From Symbiodinium natans (Eukaryota; Sar; Dinophyceae; Suessiales; Symbiodiniaceae), in NCBI GenBank assembly GCA_905221605.1, contig CAJNDS010002180.1, forward strand, positions 1 through 64,000: a stretch of DNA of 64,000 bases, in the 5' to 3' direction. The notes beneath the pieces were generated by a model. It made no database searches, was not told the DNA's origin, and saw only the letters and a program-made list of their open reading frames with translations. Shown piece after piece: positions 31,301-40,378 of this stretch. How positions within the stretch are numbered: the stretch's first letter is position 1; every line of letters begins with the position of its first letter. The translations under genes and the position numbers were made by a program.

Positions 31301-34300
31301 TGGCTGTAGCCTCCACCACCGCCTTTTCCACCAGTAGAACTCGAAGGTCTCGACGCCAAGGCCTTCGTTGGACAATCCGCCGCTATGTGTCCTTCACCTC
31401 CACATTCAAGGCACCGCCCACGCTTGGAGATCCCTTCGAAGGAGTGCTTGAAGCGACACGTTTTTCCTCGGCGACATCCTTCAGGACTTTTGGCGAACCA
31501 CGGACAGATCTTCTGCTCGCCGTCCTTTCCTTTTCCAAAGGCTTCTTTCCCTTTGCCCTTTCCTTTGTCTCGCTCTCTTTCCTTGCCCTTGCCCTTGTCC
31601 CGATCCTTGTCCTTGTCGCGGTCTGTAGCCCCATCCTCAACCTGCATAGGCTTGGCCTTAGGCTCTGCACCACGACTACTTCCCATCACCATCACACCTG
31701 CCAGCGTCTCCATCTCCGCCTTGAGATGCTGCTGGTACTGCATGACAGTGGCCAACGTCGGCGACGTGTCAACCATCAAAGTGTTCTTGACCAGGGATGT
31801 CCTGAATGCAGCGTCTGCATTCTTCTGCAGCACGCCTGCCACGATCACCGACAGCCCTCTAGCCAAGATCATCGGATCTGGGCAAGTGACAGCGATACCT
31901 TGAGCTCGCTGCATCCATCTCTCCCACTGACGCAAGGCCCGCACTGCCTGCTCGGCATCTGCCGCCTTGGTAGTCTCCGTCAACGACTTCAGGAGGTGCA
32001 GCTTCTCGGACTCGCCCCCCGGGCAGTACTGAACATACAGCCGGTAGACGATCTTCACCGCACTGCGAGTGCATTGCCTCGCCACCAAGTCCCTCCGGAC
32101 TTCCGGTGCCAACGCTGCCAGCAACATTCCAGCAGCTCGGGCATTGACACGAGCGTACCGCCCGTCGTCCAAATCCATTCCAGATGGCCCTTGCATAGCC
32201 AACCTCTGGTAGGGCGTACTTGCCACCCACTTCGCGTAGTGCAACGAGACCTCACTCTTGACGGCCTCCCACCAAGCACCACTTCCATCACTGAGGTCTC
32301 GCATCGGCCCGTCAATCAGCTCCATCCAGTCTTGAATGACGACCGGGCTATCCTCAGCGCCAGGAGGATCCAATGCCGGCAAAGCTGCAATCCCAGGCTT
32401 CACCTGCTCCGGCTGACCCACCTTCTGGTTCATCATGTTCAGCTGTGCCTGCTGGAGCTGCTGGATACCTGCGGCCAGCATTCCAACCAGTCCCGGCTGA
32501 TCTCCAATCCCTCCACCAAATGAGGAACCGCCCACATTTCCAGCCCCAGAACCAGCCGACTGGTTCGGGCCACGAGTTGCACTCCTTGGCAACTCCCCTG
32601 CACTTTGCGGTCCACCTCCATACGCTTGAGGACCTCCAGGTGCTTGAGGAGCTCCAGGAACTTGGCCAACTCCCGACACACCACCACTTCCAATCTGCTG
32701 GTGCCCTCCAGGTAGCTGAAAACCTTGTGGAACTTGAGGAACGCCAGGTAGCTGAGGACCATGTGGACCACGTGGACCTCCCGTAACGCCAGGTAGCTGA
32801 GGACCTTGTAGACCTCCCGAACCACCATGTAGCTGAGGCCCTTGTAGACCTCCCGAAACACCAGGTAGCTGAGGACCTTGTGGACCTCCCGAACCACCAG
32901 GAAGCTGAGGACCTTGTAGACCTCCCGAAACACCAGGTAGCTGAGGAGGACCTCCCAAACCACCAAGAAGCTGAGGCCCTTGTGAACCTCCCGAAACTCC
33001 ATGTAGCTGAGGACCTTGAGGAACTTGAGGAACGCCAGCTCCAGAAAGACCACCTTGTGCTCGAGATGTCCCGTGAAGTGAGCTACCTCCTCCATGAGGT
33101 ACTCCGTGAAGTGGATCATCCCCTGGCACCTGAGGACCTCCTGGAACTCGACCAACTCCCTGCGCGGCCTCGCCCCCAGACTGTCTCCCAAAACCAGCAT
33201 TCATCAGCTCTTGTACCTGTCGTCGCAAAGCCACCACCTCGGTCTGCACCTGGTCTCTGCGATCCCTCATGTACTGTCCCAGCTGACGTTGCACTTCAAC
33301 CCGAATTTCTGACGACCCCGTAGACCCTTGCGACGTTTGTTCTCCATGAAGTAGAGGTCCACGAGAAGGCCAACTGTTCATTCTCTCCACCGCCCTCTGG
33401 TCAAACAACGCGGAGTGACCCCCACCTTCCACGTGCTGGGTCATCACCTGGAGCTCTTCCGGCGGGGAGAAATTCCAAGGCGATTGCCTGGCTGCCGACT
33501 GCGGTGTTGCTGCTACGGCTGCTGCTCTGCTGCTGTGGCTGCGGGGCGTTCCCGGGGCCTGATTGGGTGTTAGTCCTAAAGACCCTAACATCCTATCCCC
33601 TAAACCACCACCACCAGTCGTCGTCGCTCGCAGAAAGTCCGTCAGCCTTGTCATCCATCCATATGCGCCCGTTCCAGTCTGGACATACCTCATTTCCAGC
33701 CCAGTTGTACGCGACGCAGCTGTCGGCGAACCAGCATTTGCAGTGCCTTCCATGGCTGTCTGCACCATCTGCACTGCACCAAATCTTTCGGCTGCCACTG
33801 CAGTCTCCAAGCCACCATTGCTGGACTCCAAAACCCTAGGTTGCTCCACCACTGGCCAGTTGTCGTTGACCTGCTCCATTTCCAGGCCACCAGTAACACC
33901 AGGGTCTCCACTGCCCAGCACACCACTATTTGTCTGCCCATCGGCAACAGCAGGTGTACTCAGGTCTCCACCCTGAACCGGTCCCACAACAACTGCACCA
34001 GTCCCAATTGCACCAGCACCATCTGTACCAGCACCAACTGCACCAGTACTATCTGTACCAGCACCAACTGTCAAAGATCCGTAGTTCGGCCCAGCTGTCT
34101 CACCAACCAGCGTAGGGGAACTCAACAATCCAGCGGTTGCGCCCAGGCCGCTTGGGCTCATAACCTCAAGAGCGCGGGGCTCTTGAGGTCCAGCAAACGA
34201 CATGGCAGCTTGGAGGCTTGTGCTTGGCTCTGGCTCGGCTTGTACTCCTTGTACGAACACAGCTTCACCACCAGAGGCTCCCTTTTCCTCACACTGCAGC

Positions 34301-34302
34301 AC
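28270..34302 (-). CDS. Copia ORF1: Gag, zinc fingers, protease, integrase
   Basis: 2010 codons from an ATG inside the 5' LTR; an ATG at 34161, inside the primer-binding site, gives 1963 codons and may be the real start. Residues about 390-580 are Pro/Gly/Gln-rich repeats (GPQLPG-type). A Gag core spans about 640-900. Then a C-x9-C-x5-C-x3-H finger (about 935), a CCHC knuckle CLECGGEGHIAADC (about 965), protease DSGAT (about 1106), and integrase with HYPARRDCLQC and a D, D(35)E triad (LNIDIAG, FHSDKAAQ, GNGGAE). D to E spacing is exactly 35. Unusually long Gag for copia. Confidence 0.93.
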   Translation of the reverse strand: MLQCEEKGASGGEAVFVQGVQAEPEPSTSLQAAMSFAGPQEPRALEVMSPSGLGATAGLLSSPTLVGETAGPNYGSLTVGAGTDSTGAVGAGTDGAGAIGTGAVVVGPVQGGDLSTPAVADGQTNSGVLGSGDPGVTGGLEMEQVNDNWPVVEQPRVLESSNGGLETAVAAERFGAVQMVQTAMEGTANAGSPTAASRTTGLEMRYVQTGTGAYGWMTRLTDFLRATTTGGGGLGDRMLGSLGLTPNQAPGTPRSHSSRAAAVAATPQSAARQSPWNFSPPEELQVMTQHVEGGGHSALFDQRAVERMNSWPSRGPLLHGEQTSQGSTGSSEIRVEVQRQLGQYMRDRRDQVQTEVVALRRQVQELMNAGFGRQSGGEAAQGVGRVPGGPQVPGDDPLHGVPHGGGSSLHGTSRAQGGLSGAGVPQVPQGPQLHGVSGGSQGPQLLGGLGGPPQLPGVSGGLQGPQLPGGSGGPQGPQLPGVSGGLQGPQLHGGSGGLQGPQLPGVTGGPRGPHGPQLPGVPQVPQGFQLPGGHQQIGSGGVSGVGQVPGAPQAPGGPQAYGGGPQSAGELPRSATRGPNQSAGSGAGNVGGSSFGGGIGDQPGLVGMLAAGIQQLQQAQLNMMNQKVGQPEQVKPGIAALPALDPPGAEDSPVVIQDWMELIDGPMRDLSDGSGAWWEAVKSEVSLHYAKWVASTPYQRLAMQGPSGMDLDDGRYARVNARAAGMLLAALAPEVRRDLVARQCTRSAVKIVYRLYVQYCPGGESEKLHLLKSLTETTKAADAEQAVRALRQWERWMQRAQGIAVTCPDPMILARGLSVIVAGVLQKNADAAFRTSLVKNTLMVDTSPTLATVMQYQQHLKAEMETLAGVMVMGSSRGAEPKAKPMQVEDGATDRDKDKDRDKGKGKERERDKGKGKGKEAFGKGKDGEQKICPWFAKSPEGCRRGKTCRFKHSFEGISKRGRCLECGGEGHIAADCPTKALASRPSSSTGGKGGGGGYSQPSRAKEEPAARSMVSEPEPQPTSPMSTTTSASSPNPELQSAMTDAVQALRSLVGEGAGGGHPGLASIQRQLDELRLRALRVEDVVVRPRGGDPRMFKAELDVPTVLIDSGATNILRQPRDPHELQDANQVSVVLANNERTQLYQTPAGSILTPSTTTQPLLPMGDLVRAGCEISWGRKGLKIVHPTLGVLRTSVKAGCPELTMAEADKIIEQVENAKLQEFRDEVQTLQMKLEALKVGANTAPWTTHLDDYVASGSRNALWKALMGPVFGELPEALRTRLCVELNLAKGWDYLKALPLPRRVKKSFLQAPEWILHLPAHENEDGFLKVLEQEGRMVLKVAGNIEQDVYQALLWAAVKGKLKCIVAGGAHGPAQDEAVFVKSAQVKLLYCLARLASKHPEEKTGFVWSGPERNLNWGEYSYGQQQVRLGERFLVATAMDRVLCDQGALGLAVTRPTEIITNYNMEVMKDKRVQPGEPMGREVSDGGLASGLKRVVLEMVSRGDFVVDPATLRAMSQEQWRDHVKAGHYPARRDCLQCTTYGATGHQHRRVSHPSLFVLNIDIAGPFRTLGANPHGRGRQERNRNLRYTLVAKYTLPESYITNELEETADDPEVEMPEGEADPFAEDEGGGVGLVEEEGIDWDDYEPDLLDDGPVPDPEQAEDPDKEIVVGTRPREIPEDVKAPKAANLLFAHGLADIKGSTVASVVQGIVLYLRNLNLPVLRFHSDKAAQFTNKGLVQWLHGQAIRVTTSVPGIPQGNGGAEAAIKTIKQRARTALASARLDLKFWPCAAEAVAAQQRAKALSQVSKLATTFGAKVMVKRRAFASGGKTVRREFEPRWVEGVYLGLSNSVDDGHLVYAEDSFLHTKNVKPKAALVDPGPPEVEPGDGVFESLAPHEGDEPSRGGDGSVRRRLTGKGPPRMARAVSGELKEVEQHGGDAVSEAEAFAREVLYEEWEITSEIVEELDLHLESAKKGQVRIWRKRRPGRRGRSSGGALVVFEPTPGSSRMSPG
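34149..34165 (-). other. Primer-binding site matching a tRNA-Met anticodon arm
   Basis: GGTTATGAGCCCAAGCG abuts the 5' LTR. Its complement, CGCTTGGGCTCATAACC, has the form of the anticodon stem-loop of a methionine tRNA (CUCAUAA loop), not a tRNA 3' end. This suggests priming by a tRNA half-molecule, as known for Drosophila copia. Confidence 0.7.
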
Positions 34303-34507
34303 CGAAGTCCATCGGCCAGTCAGGCGGTCCTACCCTACCACAGAAAGGGCGACCACACAACACGCCACAGAGAGTCACAAAGAGAGACACATGCGACCTG
34401 TTGCCTGCATGTCTGTGCTGCTTCTGCTTGTGTTCCGATGCCTACGGCATGTCCTGGAACCACAAAAGCCAAAGCCACGGGTGCGTCTCATTCCACACCT
34501 TTCATCA
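34166..34507 (-). repeat. 5' LTR
   Basis: 342 bp, the upstream LTR in element orientation. The ORF1 ATG at 34302 lies within it. Promoter elements cannot be assigned with confidence. Confidence 0.93.
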
Positions 34508-34546
34508 CCCTAAACCCTAAACCCTAAGCTCTAAACCCTCCGAGAG

Positions 34547-34606
34547 GTCCGGGTGCAGCCTGGTGCTTTCTCAGAGCACGGTGACCACTACAAGTGGGGG
34601 CTCCTG
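34547..34606 (+). CDS. Gene A, candidate exon
   Basis: 20 codons, CTCCGAGAG acceptor and CTG^GTACCC donor, phase 0/0; reads VRVQPGAFSEHGDHYKWGLL. First clear exon right of the retroelement. Gene A is a working name for the exons at 34547-37936; its function is unknown. Confidence 0.55.
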
Positions 34607-34656
34607 GTACCCCCGTTCAGGGTTTAGGGTTTGGGGTTTGGGGTCTAGGGTTTAGG

Positions 34657-34762
34657 CTTGGGATGTCCACCCTTTTCCTAACAGTCCTTAATAGGGCCGG
34701 GATTATAGTACCCCTATTAGAATCCCTATGAAGGACTGTCAGAGAAAGGGGAACATCTCAAG
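34657..34762. repeat. Palindrome family 1, copy d
   Basis: CTTGGGATGTCCACCCTTTT, then CCTAACAGTCCTTAATAGGG, pairs with GGACTGTCAGAGAAAGGGGA, then ACATCTCAAG. Immediately preceded by TTTAGGG units. Confidence 0.8.
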
Positions 34763-35012
34763 TTTAGGGTGGGGTGTTTAGGTTTAGGGTAGCTGTAGGT
34801 TTGCTTGAAGTGGACTCTTGGAGCTATCGGGCTCTTGGCATACTAGGGTTCGGAATTCTTTTTTCGGGCATTCAGGCCCCGGATTTCGGGCCTTAGAAGG
34901 TCTTGGGTATCTTCAGGAGTTTAGGCCCTGAACTCTAAACCTCTAAACCCTAAACCCGAAGCATCCTGAAGCCCGAAGCATCCTTGAGCCTTCTCTATGG
35001 CCCTGAACCCAG

Positions 35013-35045
35013 GCGAGCACTCGCAGCTCACGGACCCCACACACC
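35013..35045 (+). CDS. Gene A, candidate micro-exon with a GTTTAGGG donor
   Basis: CTGAACCCAG acceptor, 33 bp, ACC^GTTTAGGG donor. All frames open; one reads EHSQLTDPTH. Called mainly on borders. Confidence 0.35.
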
Positions 35046-35455
35046 GTTTAGGGTTTAGGGTTCAGTTTAGGGTTTAGGGTTCAGGGTTCAGGGTCGAGGG
35101 TTTAGGGTTTAGGGGAAAGGTTTCAGGGGACTGAGGTGATGCCTGTAGGTTGAGGGGAGGGGGGTAGTGGCCTTGAAGCCCAATTCAGGTGAGAAACCAA
35201 AACCAGTGGAAAGCAAAGTCTGCCTACTTGTTTCCCCGGTTTTACCTACTTGGAGGCCCCCAATGATCACTGCACTCCTGAGCTCCCTCAGTCTCCTCAG
35301 TAGGTTATAAGTAGTACTTGAAATTAGGGTTCTAAGTACCCATAAACCTCCTAGTGCCGAATTAGGGTTTAGGGGTTAGGGTTTAGGGTTTAGGGTACGT
35401 ATATTGCCTGAATTCTTGCATTGGGCATTCTCCCATGCACCTCCAAGTAGGCCCC

Positions 35456-35602
35456 CAAAACCCTAAACCCTAAGCCCTACACCCTAAACCCTAAACCCCC
35501 TAAACCCTAAACCCTAAACCCTGAACCCTACACCCTACACCCTAAACCCTAAACCCTAAACCCTAAACCCCAAACCCTAAACCCTAAACCCTAAACCGCT
35601 AA
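35456..35602. repeat. CCCTAAA tract with CCCTACA variants
   Basis: About 20 C-strand units. The preceding 35.05-35.45 kb has TTTAGGG units and inverted ACTTGGAGG (35228) / CCTCCAAGT (35441) tips of a likely family 2 remnant. Confidence 0.9.
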
Positions 35603-35666
35603 ACCCCTAAGCCCCCAAGCCCCTAGGCCATACTCAGAATTCCCCTCCGAACCTCCGAGAAGTAAG

Positions 35667-35750
35667 GTTCTGCGACCTCGAGCACGTGGAGCCTTCGATC
35701 CCGCTCGACTGCTTGGAGTGGGAGGCTGGCGATGCAGCTTTGGGGGCTGG
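35667..35750 (+). CDS. Gene A, candidate exon
   Basis: 84 bp, GAAGTAAG acceptor and GCTGG^GTTCAAG donor; reads FCDLEHVEPSIPLDCLEWEA and on to GDAALGA. Strong coding composition. Confidence 0.55.
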
Positions 35751-36265
35751 GTTCAAGGATACTGCAAGGGTTCAGGGTTTTAGGGTTTAGGGTTTTAGGG
35801 TTTTAGGGTTTTAGGGTTTAGGGTTCAGGGTTTAGGGTTTAGGGTTTAGGAGTTACGGACTTTAAGTTTTTTTTGTTCAGGTTTGGTGGTTCAGGTGTTT
35901 AGGGCGCTTTGGTGTTGACGAAGACTTGGATGTAAAGGCCTGGGCTGTTGGCATTGACATGTGCTTGGGCTCTTCTTTGTTCATCATGATCACCTAACCC
36001 TAAACCCTGAACCCTAAACCCTGAACCTAGACCCTAAACCCCAGAAAGGCTCCAGATTTTTGGGCATCCGCAGGGTGTTACACCACAAGCTCAAAGATGT
36101 CCTGAACCTAGCCTCTTCCCCGAGCCCAATGCTGCTGAACCTTAAAGCCCTAAACCCTTTAGGGTTTAGGTTTAGGGTTTAGGGTTCCCTAAACTTTAAG
36201 CCCCAGACCCTAAACCTCTCTCGGGAGTAGGGCTTAGGGCGTTGCACACCTCCTTTGCGAAAGAG

Positions 36266-36325
36266 GTCGGCAAACAGGCCGAGGTGGTGCAGGTCGTGGG
36301 TCTGTGCCTCAGAGAGAGGGACTGG
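36266..36325 (+). CDS. Gene A, candidate exon
   Basis: 20 codons, CGAAAGAG acceptor and TGG^GTGAGC donor, phase 0/0; reads VGKQAEVVQVVGLCLRERDW. Consensus-like 5' splice site; the intron then runs GTGAGCAAAGCATTTAGGG. Confidence 0.6.
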
Positions 36326-36665
36326 GTGAGCAAAGCATTTAGGGTTTTGGGGATCAGAGGTTTAGGGGTTTAGGGGTTTTGAGGTTAGGGGTTTTGGGGG
36401 TTTAGGTTTAGGGGTTTAGGGGTCTAGGAGGCTTGGGCCCCTGCTATATTTGCCCGCTATGGAATATCCTCGGTCCCTAAACCCTAAACCCTAAGAAAAG
36501 CCTCAGCCAGCAACCTCTAAACCCGACCCTCGACCCCAAACCCTAAACCCTTACCCCCAAACCCAAACCCTCGGGATTAAGGTTTAGGGTTTAGGGTTTA
36601 ACCTACAACCCTAAACCCGACAGCCCTAAAACCCCTAACGCCACAAGCCTTAAGCCGCGGGCAAG

Positions 36666-36739
36666 GCCTCACGCTGAAGCAGCTCCGCCCTGACGAGCCC
36701 ACCCTGCGACACGACACCAACATCCGGCACGGCTGCAAG
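36666..36739 (+). CDS. Gene A, candidate exon
   Basis: GGGCAAG acceptor, TGCAAG^GTCGGC donor; reads LTLKQLRPDEPTLRHDTNIR, then HGCK. An earlier acceptor at 36654 would add three residues. Strong third-position GC. Confidence 0.55.
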
Positions 36740-36973
36740 GTCGGCTGGGGTTTGGGGTTTCGGGTCGAGGGTGGGGGGTTTAGGGTGTAGGGTTTAGGGT
36801 TTAGGGTTTAGGGTTTAGAGTTTAGGGTTTAGGGTGTAGGGCTTAGTGTTTTAGGTGTAGGGTTTAGGGTTTGGGGTTGTGGGTTTAGGGTCGATGGAGC
36901 CCTGCCCTGCCTACTTGCAAGCAGGGTTGCAAGTTGAGCACATGCATCTTGAGCACCCCTACGCGAGGCACGT

Positions 36974-37379
36974 TAAACCCTAAACCCTAAACCCTAAACC
37001 CTAAACCCTAAACCCTAAACCCTAAACCCTAAACCCTAAACCTCAAACCCTGAGCCCCCCAAGCCTTGCAGCCCTGAACCAGGGAGCCCTGTCCCTTAAC
37101 TCGGGGACTGCAAGACCCTAAACCCTAAACCCTAAACCCTAAACCCTAAACCCTAAACCCTAAACCCTAAACCCTAAACCCTAAACCCTAAACCCTAAAC
37201 CCTAAACCCTAAACCCTAAACCCTAAACCCTAAACCCTAAACCCTAAACCTAAACCCTAAACCCTAAACCCTAAACCCTAAACCCTAAACCCTAAACCCT
37301 AAACCCTAAACCCTAAACCCTAAACCCTAAACCCTAAACCCTAAACCCTAAACCCTAAACCCTAAACCTAAACCCTAAA
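36974..37379. repeat. Longest CCCTAAA array region
   Basis: 36974-37040 and 37116-37379, together about 48 C-strand heptamers, split by a 75-bp unique segment. A few CCTAAA hexamers. Confidence 0.95.
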
Positions 37380-37725
37380 CCAAAGTCGAATCAACAAAGG
37401 CACAGCCCCCAAACCCTCAGCCCTGTGAGCATTCAGGGTTTCAGGGTCTCAAGGTTTCGGGTTCAGGGTTTAGGGTTTAGGGTTTAGGGTTTAGGGCTTA
37501 GGGTTTAGGGTTTAGGGTTTAGGGTTGAAGGACCCATTTTACTTTCAGTTTTCTGCCAAACCCCAAGTGCAACCCTTGGGGCCCTAACCCCCTAGACCCT
37601 ACTCTCTGAACCCCTAAGCGGTTCAGTGTTTAGGGTTTAGGGTTTGGGCTGCTTGGGCCCCTTTAAACCCCATATCCCTGAACCTAATTCCGCGAACCTT
37701 CCAGCGCGGCGCGTGAGAAACGAGA

Positions 37726-37841
37726 AACCCTAAACCCTAAACCCTAAACCCTAAACCCTAAACCCTAAACCCTAAACCCTAAACCCTAAACCCTAAACCC
37801 TAAACCCTAAACCCTAAACCCTAAACCCTAAACCCTAAACG
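37726..37841. repeat. CCCTAAA tract
   Basis: About 16 perfect C-strand heptamers directly before the exon at 37844. Confidence 0.95.
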
Positions 37842-37843
37842 AG

Positions 37844-37936
37844 GCGCTGATCGCGGCCTCGAAACCCAAAGGGGCGATGCTGCTGCAAAGTGGACCGGCA
37901 GAGGTCGCCGCCGCGGGCGCGAAAAGCGGGGAGTAG
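37844..37936 (+). CDS. Gene A, candidate terminal exon
   Basis: Acceptor AACGAG. Reads ALIAASKPKGAMLLQSGPAE, then VAAAGAKSGE and a TAG at 37934-37936. A donor GAG^GTCGCC at 37903 would make it internal. Followed by TTTAGGGG repeats. Confidence 0.5.
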   Translation, partial: ALIAASKPKGAMLLQSGPAEVAAAGAKSGE

Positions 37937-39051
37937 GGCTTTAGGGGTTTAGGGGTTTCAGGGGTTTCAGGGGTGTTAGGGGTTCAGGGGTTTTAGGGGT
38001 TTTAGGGGTGTTAGGGGTTTAGGGGTTCAGCGGTTTAGGGTTTAGGGGTAGGGTGAGGGTGTATGGTTTAAGTTCAGGGTTTAGGGTTTAGGGCTGATGG
38101 AGACGTGTCTTGGGGCTTAGGGTTTACATAAGCCCACAGCCCTGAACACAGGATCCGTAAGGGCTATTTATTGGGCCTTGGGTAGGCGCTTCGGGAACCA
38201 GGCATAGTATAGGCACTTGGATTGGGGGGGCATGATGTAGGGTTGGGGGTTGTGGGTTAAGACGTAGGGTTTAGGGTTTTGGTGGCGCTTGGGTTTTGTT
38301 TGGGGGATTGTTGGTCTGGGCCCTCGACCCTGAGCTCAGGGTTTCCAAGCCGCCAAAACCCGAAACCTTAGGTGGTTTAGGCTTTAGGGTTTGGCGTTTA
38401 GGGTTTGGGGATTAGGGTTTAGAGATTAGGGTTTAGGGTTTAGGGCTTAGGGTTTCGGGTTTAGGGTTCAGGGGTAAAGCCCCTAAAGACCTAAGCACCA
38501 AGATCCCAAGCCCTAGAGCAGGGTTTGTCAGTGCAGCTTCGCGGCGCTTTCTTCTCAAGCACCTCCTGTCATGAAGGGCCCTAAACCCTAAACCCCAAAC
38601 CCCAAACCCTAAACCCTAAACCCTAAACCCTAAACCCCCATGAAACCCTCAGAGAGGGCACTGCGTGATGAAGAGGGTCAGGAAAGCTGCGGTCATAGAG
38701 CTGCCAATGCGTAGGCCCAGTATATGGGGGTCGGAAGACGTGGAGCCTAGGGGGTTGAATGGAGAAAAACTGGGGCCCTTCTTGCTTGAAATGCCGAAGC
38801 CTTAGATACTCGCTGTAACCTCAACTGGCTTCGGGACGAAGGAAAATAGTACAACTTCGAGACCTGAACCAGCCAAGCGCTACGATTTTGGTTTCTGACA
38901 TCCTCAAGCATCTCCGAGACGACTGTTCCCCCTTCACCCTACACGACGACGCCCTGCATGGACGATTCTTGAAAAGGCTCCATTGGGCTTTAAAGGTTAG
39001 GGTTCAGGAGGGGTCCCAAACACACACTTAGACGCTCAAATTTCGCACTTC
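37937..39051. other. Intergenic region between genes A and B
   Basis: Variant G-strand repeats (37940-38470), a short CCCTAAA tract (38578-38638) and about 400 bp of unique sequence before the gene B start. No further exon supported; the gene B promoter region should lie here. Confidence 0.5.
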
Positions 39052-39432
39052 ATGGGCTGCGGTGCGGCAAAAGTGCCGGCAGAAACCACACCAGCCGCCG
39101 CAAAACCCAATGTCGGTGCGGCAGCTGCGCTTGCGGAGGCATGGCGGGACAAGGACCAGAGCATCGGCGAAGTCGATGGTGTCTATGGTCGGATCGTGTA
39201 CCTGCGCGTGGGCGCAGACCTCGCCACCGCGAGGCTCGTCGACCCTTTGCGGCGAGTGATGTTCGTCGCGGACGGCGCGTCCTGGGCCGGAAGGAACTTC
39301 CGGCTGGGAGCCCGGGAGATCCTGCTTCGAAATGGCGTCCATGCCGAGTGGATCGACGGTGAGATTGCCAAGGGCACGCGCTTCAAGCTCGTCTTCTTCG
39401 AGGAGGACGGAAGAATCTTTGTCATAGTTGGG
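39052..39432 (+). CDS. Gene B first exon, predicted N-myristoylated protein
   Basis: ATG at 39052 begins MGCGAAK, a glycine-2/cysteine-3 pattern typical of myristoylation plus palmitoylation, so membrane anchoring is likely (inference). About 125 codons with GC-rich third positions, including VYGRIVYLRVGADLATARLV and FKLVFFEEDGRIFVI. The donor is ambiguous: GTTGGG at 39427 or GTACCA at 39433. The frame runs on to a stop at 39475-39477 through the intron. No known domain recognised. Confidence 0.75.
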
Positions 39433-39515
39433 TACCATTTTGCATGCTTAAGGGTACTTAAACCCAACAAGGAATAAACAGTTAAATTTTCATCATTGTC
39501 CCAACCCTGAACTAG

Positions 39516-39644
39516 GAATCTGGAGAGCCGACTGGGATGGCGTGGAGCGCGCCGTCGAGGCGTATCACCCCCGGGCTGCCGAGAAGATGCGCAAGCATTG
39601 GCCGACCATCCGAAGCAAGTCATGGGCTGAGATGGAGGCTTTGG
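39516..39644 (+). CDS. Gene B exon 2
   Basis: Acceptor CCTGAACTAG; reads WRADWDGVERAVEAYHPRAA, then EKMRKHWPTIRSKSWAEMEAL; donor TTGG^GTACCC. The join to exon 1 needs a border I could not fix. The 83-bp intron is one of the shortest here and lacks telomere-like repeats. Confidence 0.65.
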
Positions 39645-39672
39645 GTACCCCCTCCCCTACCCCCTAGGCAGA

Positions 39673-39720
39673 CAAGAGAGAGAGAGAGAGAGATATATAT
39701 ATATATATATATATAATATA
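39673..39720. repeat. (GA)n(TA)n microsatellite
   Basis: GAGAGAGAGA grading into ATATATATAT over about 48 bp, inside the presumed second intron of gene B. Confidence 0.95.
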
Positions 39721-39860
39721 ATGTTATGTCGCTCAGGAGTTGCAGGGCTTAGGGGGCTTTTGGGGCAAACCCCAAAACTTTTAGGGGCGAACCCCTAAAC
39801 CCAAAGCCCTAAGCCCTAAGCTTTAAACCCTAGCTCTAAGCCTGAAACCCTGAGCCCTGA

Positions 39861-39958
39861 GCCCTAAACCCTAAACCCTAAACCCTAAACCCTAAACCCT
39901 AAACCCTAAACCCTAAACCCTAAACCCTAAACCCTAAACCCTAAACCCTAAACCCTAA
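39861..39958. repeat. CCCTAAA tract ending in an acceptor
   Basis: About 14 perfect heptamers; the last unit is CCCTAAAG, used as the acceptor of gene B exon 3. Confidence 0.95.
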
Positions 39959-39960
39959 AG

Positions 39961-40045
39961 GCTCACTTCAGCGTGGCCTTCGACGCACTCGAGGAGTCCC
40001 ACGGGCCGATGACCGAGGAGCGGTTCCTGGCAGCCGAGGACATCG
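39961..40045 (+). CDS. Gene B exon 3
   Basis: Follows CCCTAAAG; reads AHFSVAFDALEESHGPMTEE, then RFLAAEDI; donor ATCG^GTACGA. Carries one base into exon 4. A TTTAGGG tract follows at 40070-40131. Confidence 0.7.
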
Positions 40046-40378
40046 GTACGAGGGGTCTGATTGCGAGGTTTAGGGTTTAGGGTTTAGGGTTTAGGGTTTA
40101 GGGTTTAGGGTTTAGGGTTTAGGGTTTAGGGTACTCTGCCTACGATATTCCGAGTGTATACCTGCCATACCATATGCCTATAGCAAAACTTGGGTTTTCC
40201 TATTACCTACCTATTAAATGATGATTACATACCGATGTTTTCTCTTTTGTATACTTACTATATACCTACGGCATACCGGCCGCATACCTGCTATTTTCCT
40301 AAACCTAGTATGTGCCGACTATATGCCTACTACATACTTGCTGTAGACTGTAGACGTAACATGTGCCTATATTCCGTT

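Larger units (their letters stand above)
23346..34507 (-). mobile_element. Ty1/copia-type LTR retrotransposon, complete structure
   Basis: 11,162 bp on the minus strand: two 342-bp LTRs, a primer-binding site, gag-protease-integrase, an extra domain, reverse transcriptase, RNase H, a C-terminal extension and a polypurine tract. Integrase lies before reverse transcriptase, the copia order. The LTRs differ at two positions, so insertion was recent. The coding region is in three overlapping frames, each needing a -1 step. Target is a CCCTAAA array. Confidence 0.95.

Noticed and set aside
37116-37379. True chromosome end (telomere)
   Set aside because: Arrays are interstitial, short, in both orientations and interspersed with exons throughout; no terminal array at either window edge.
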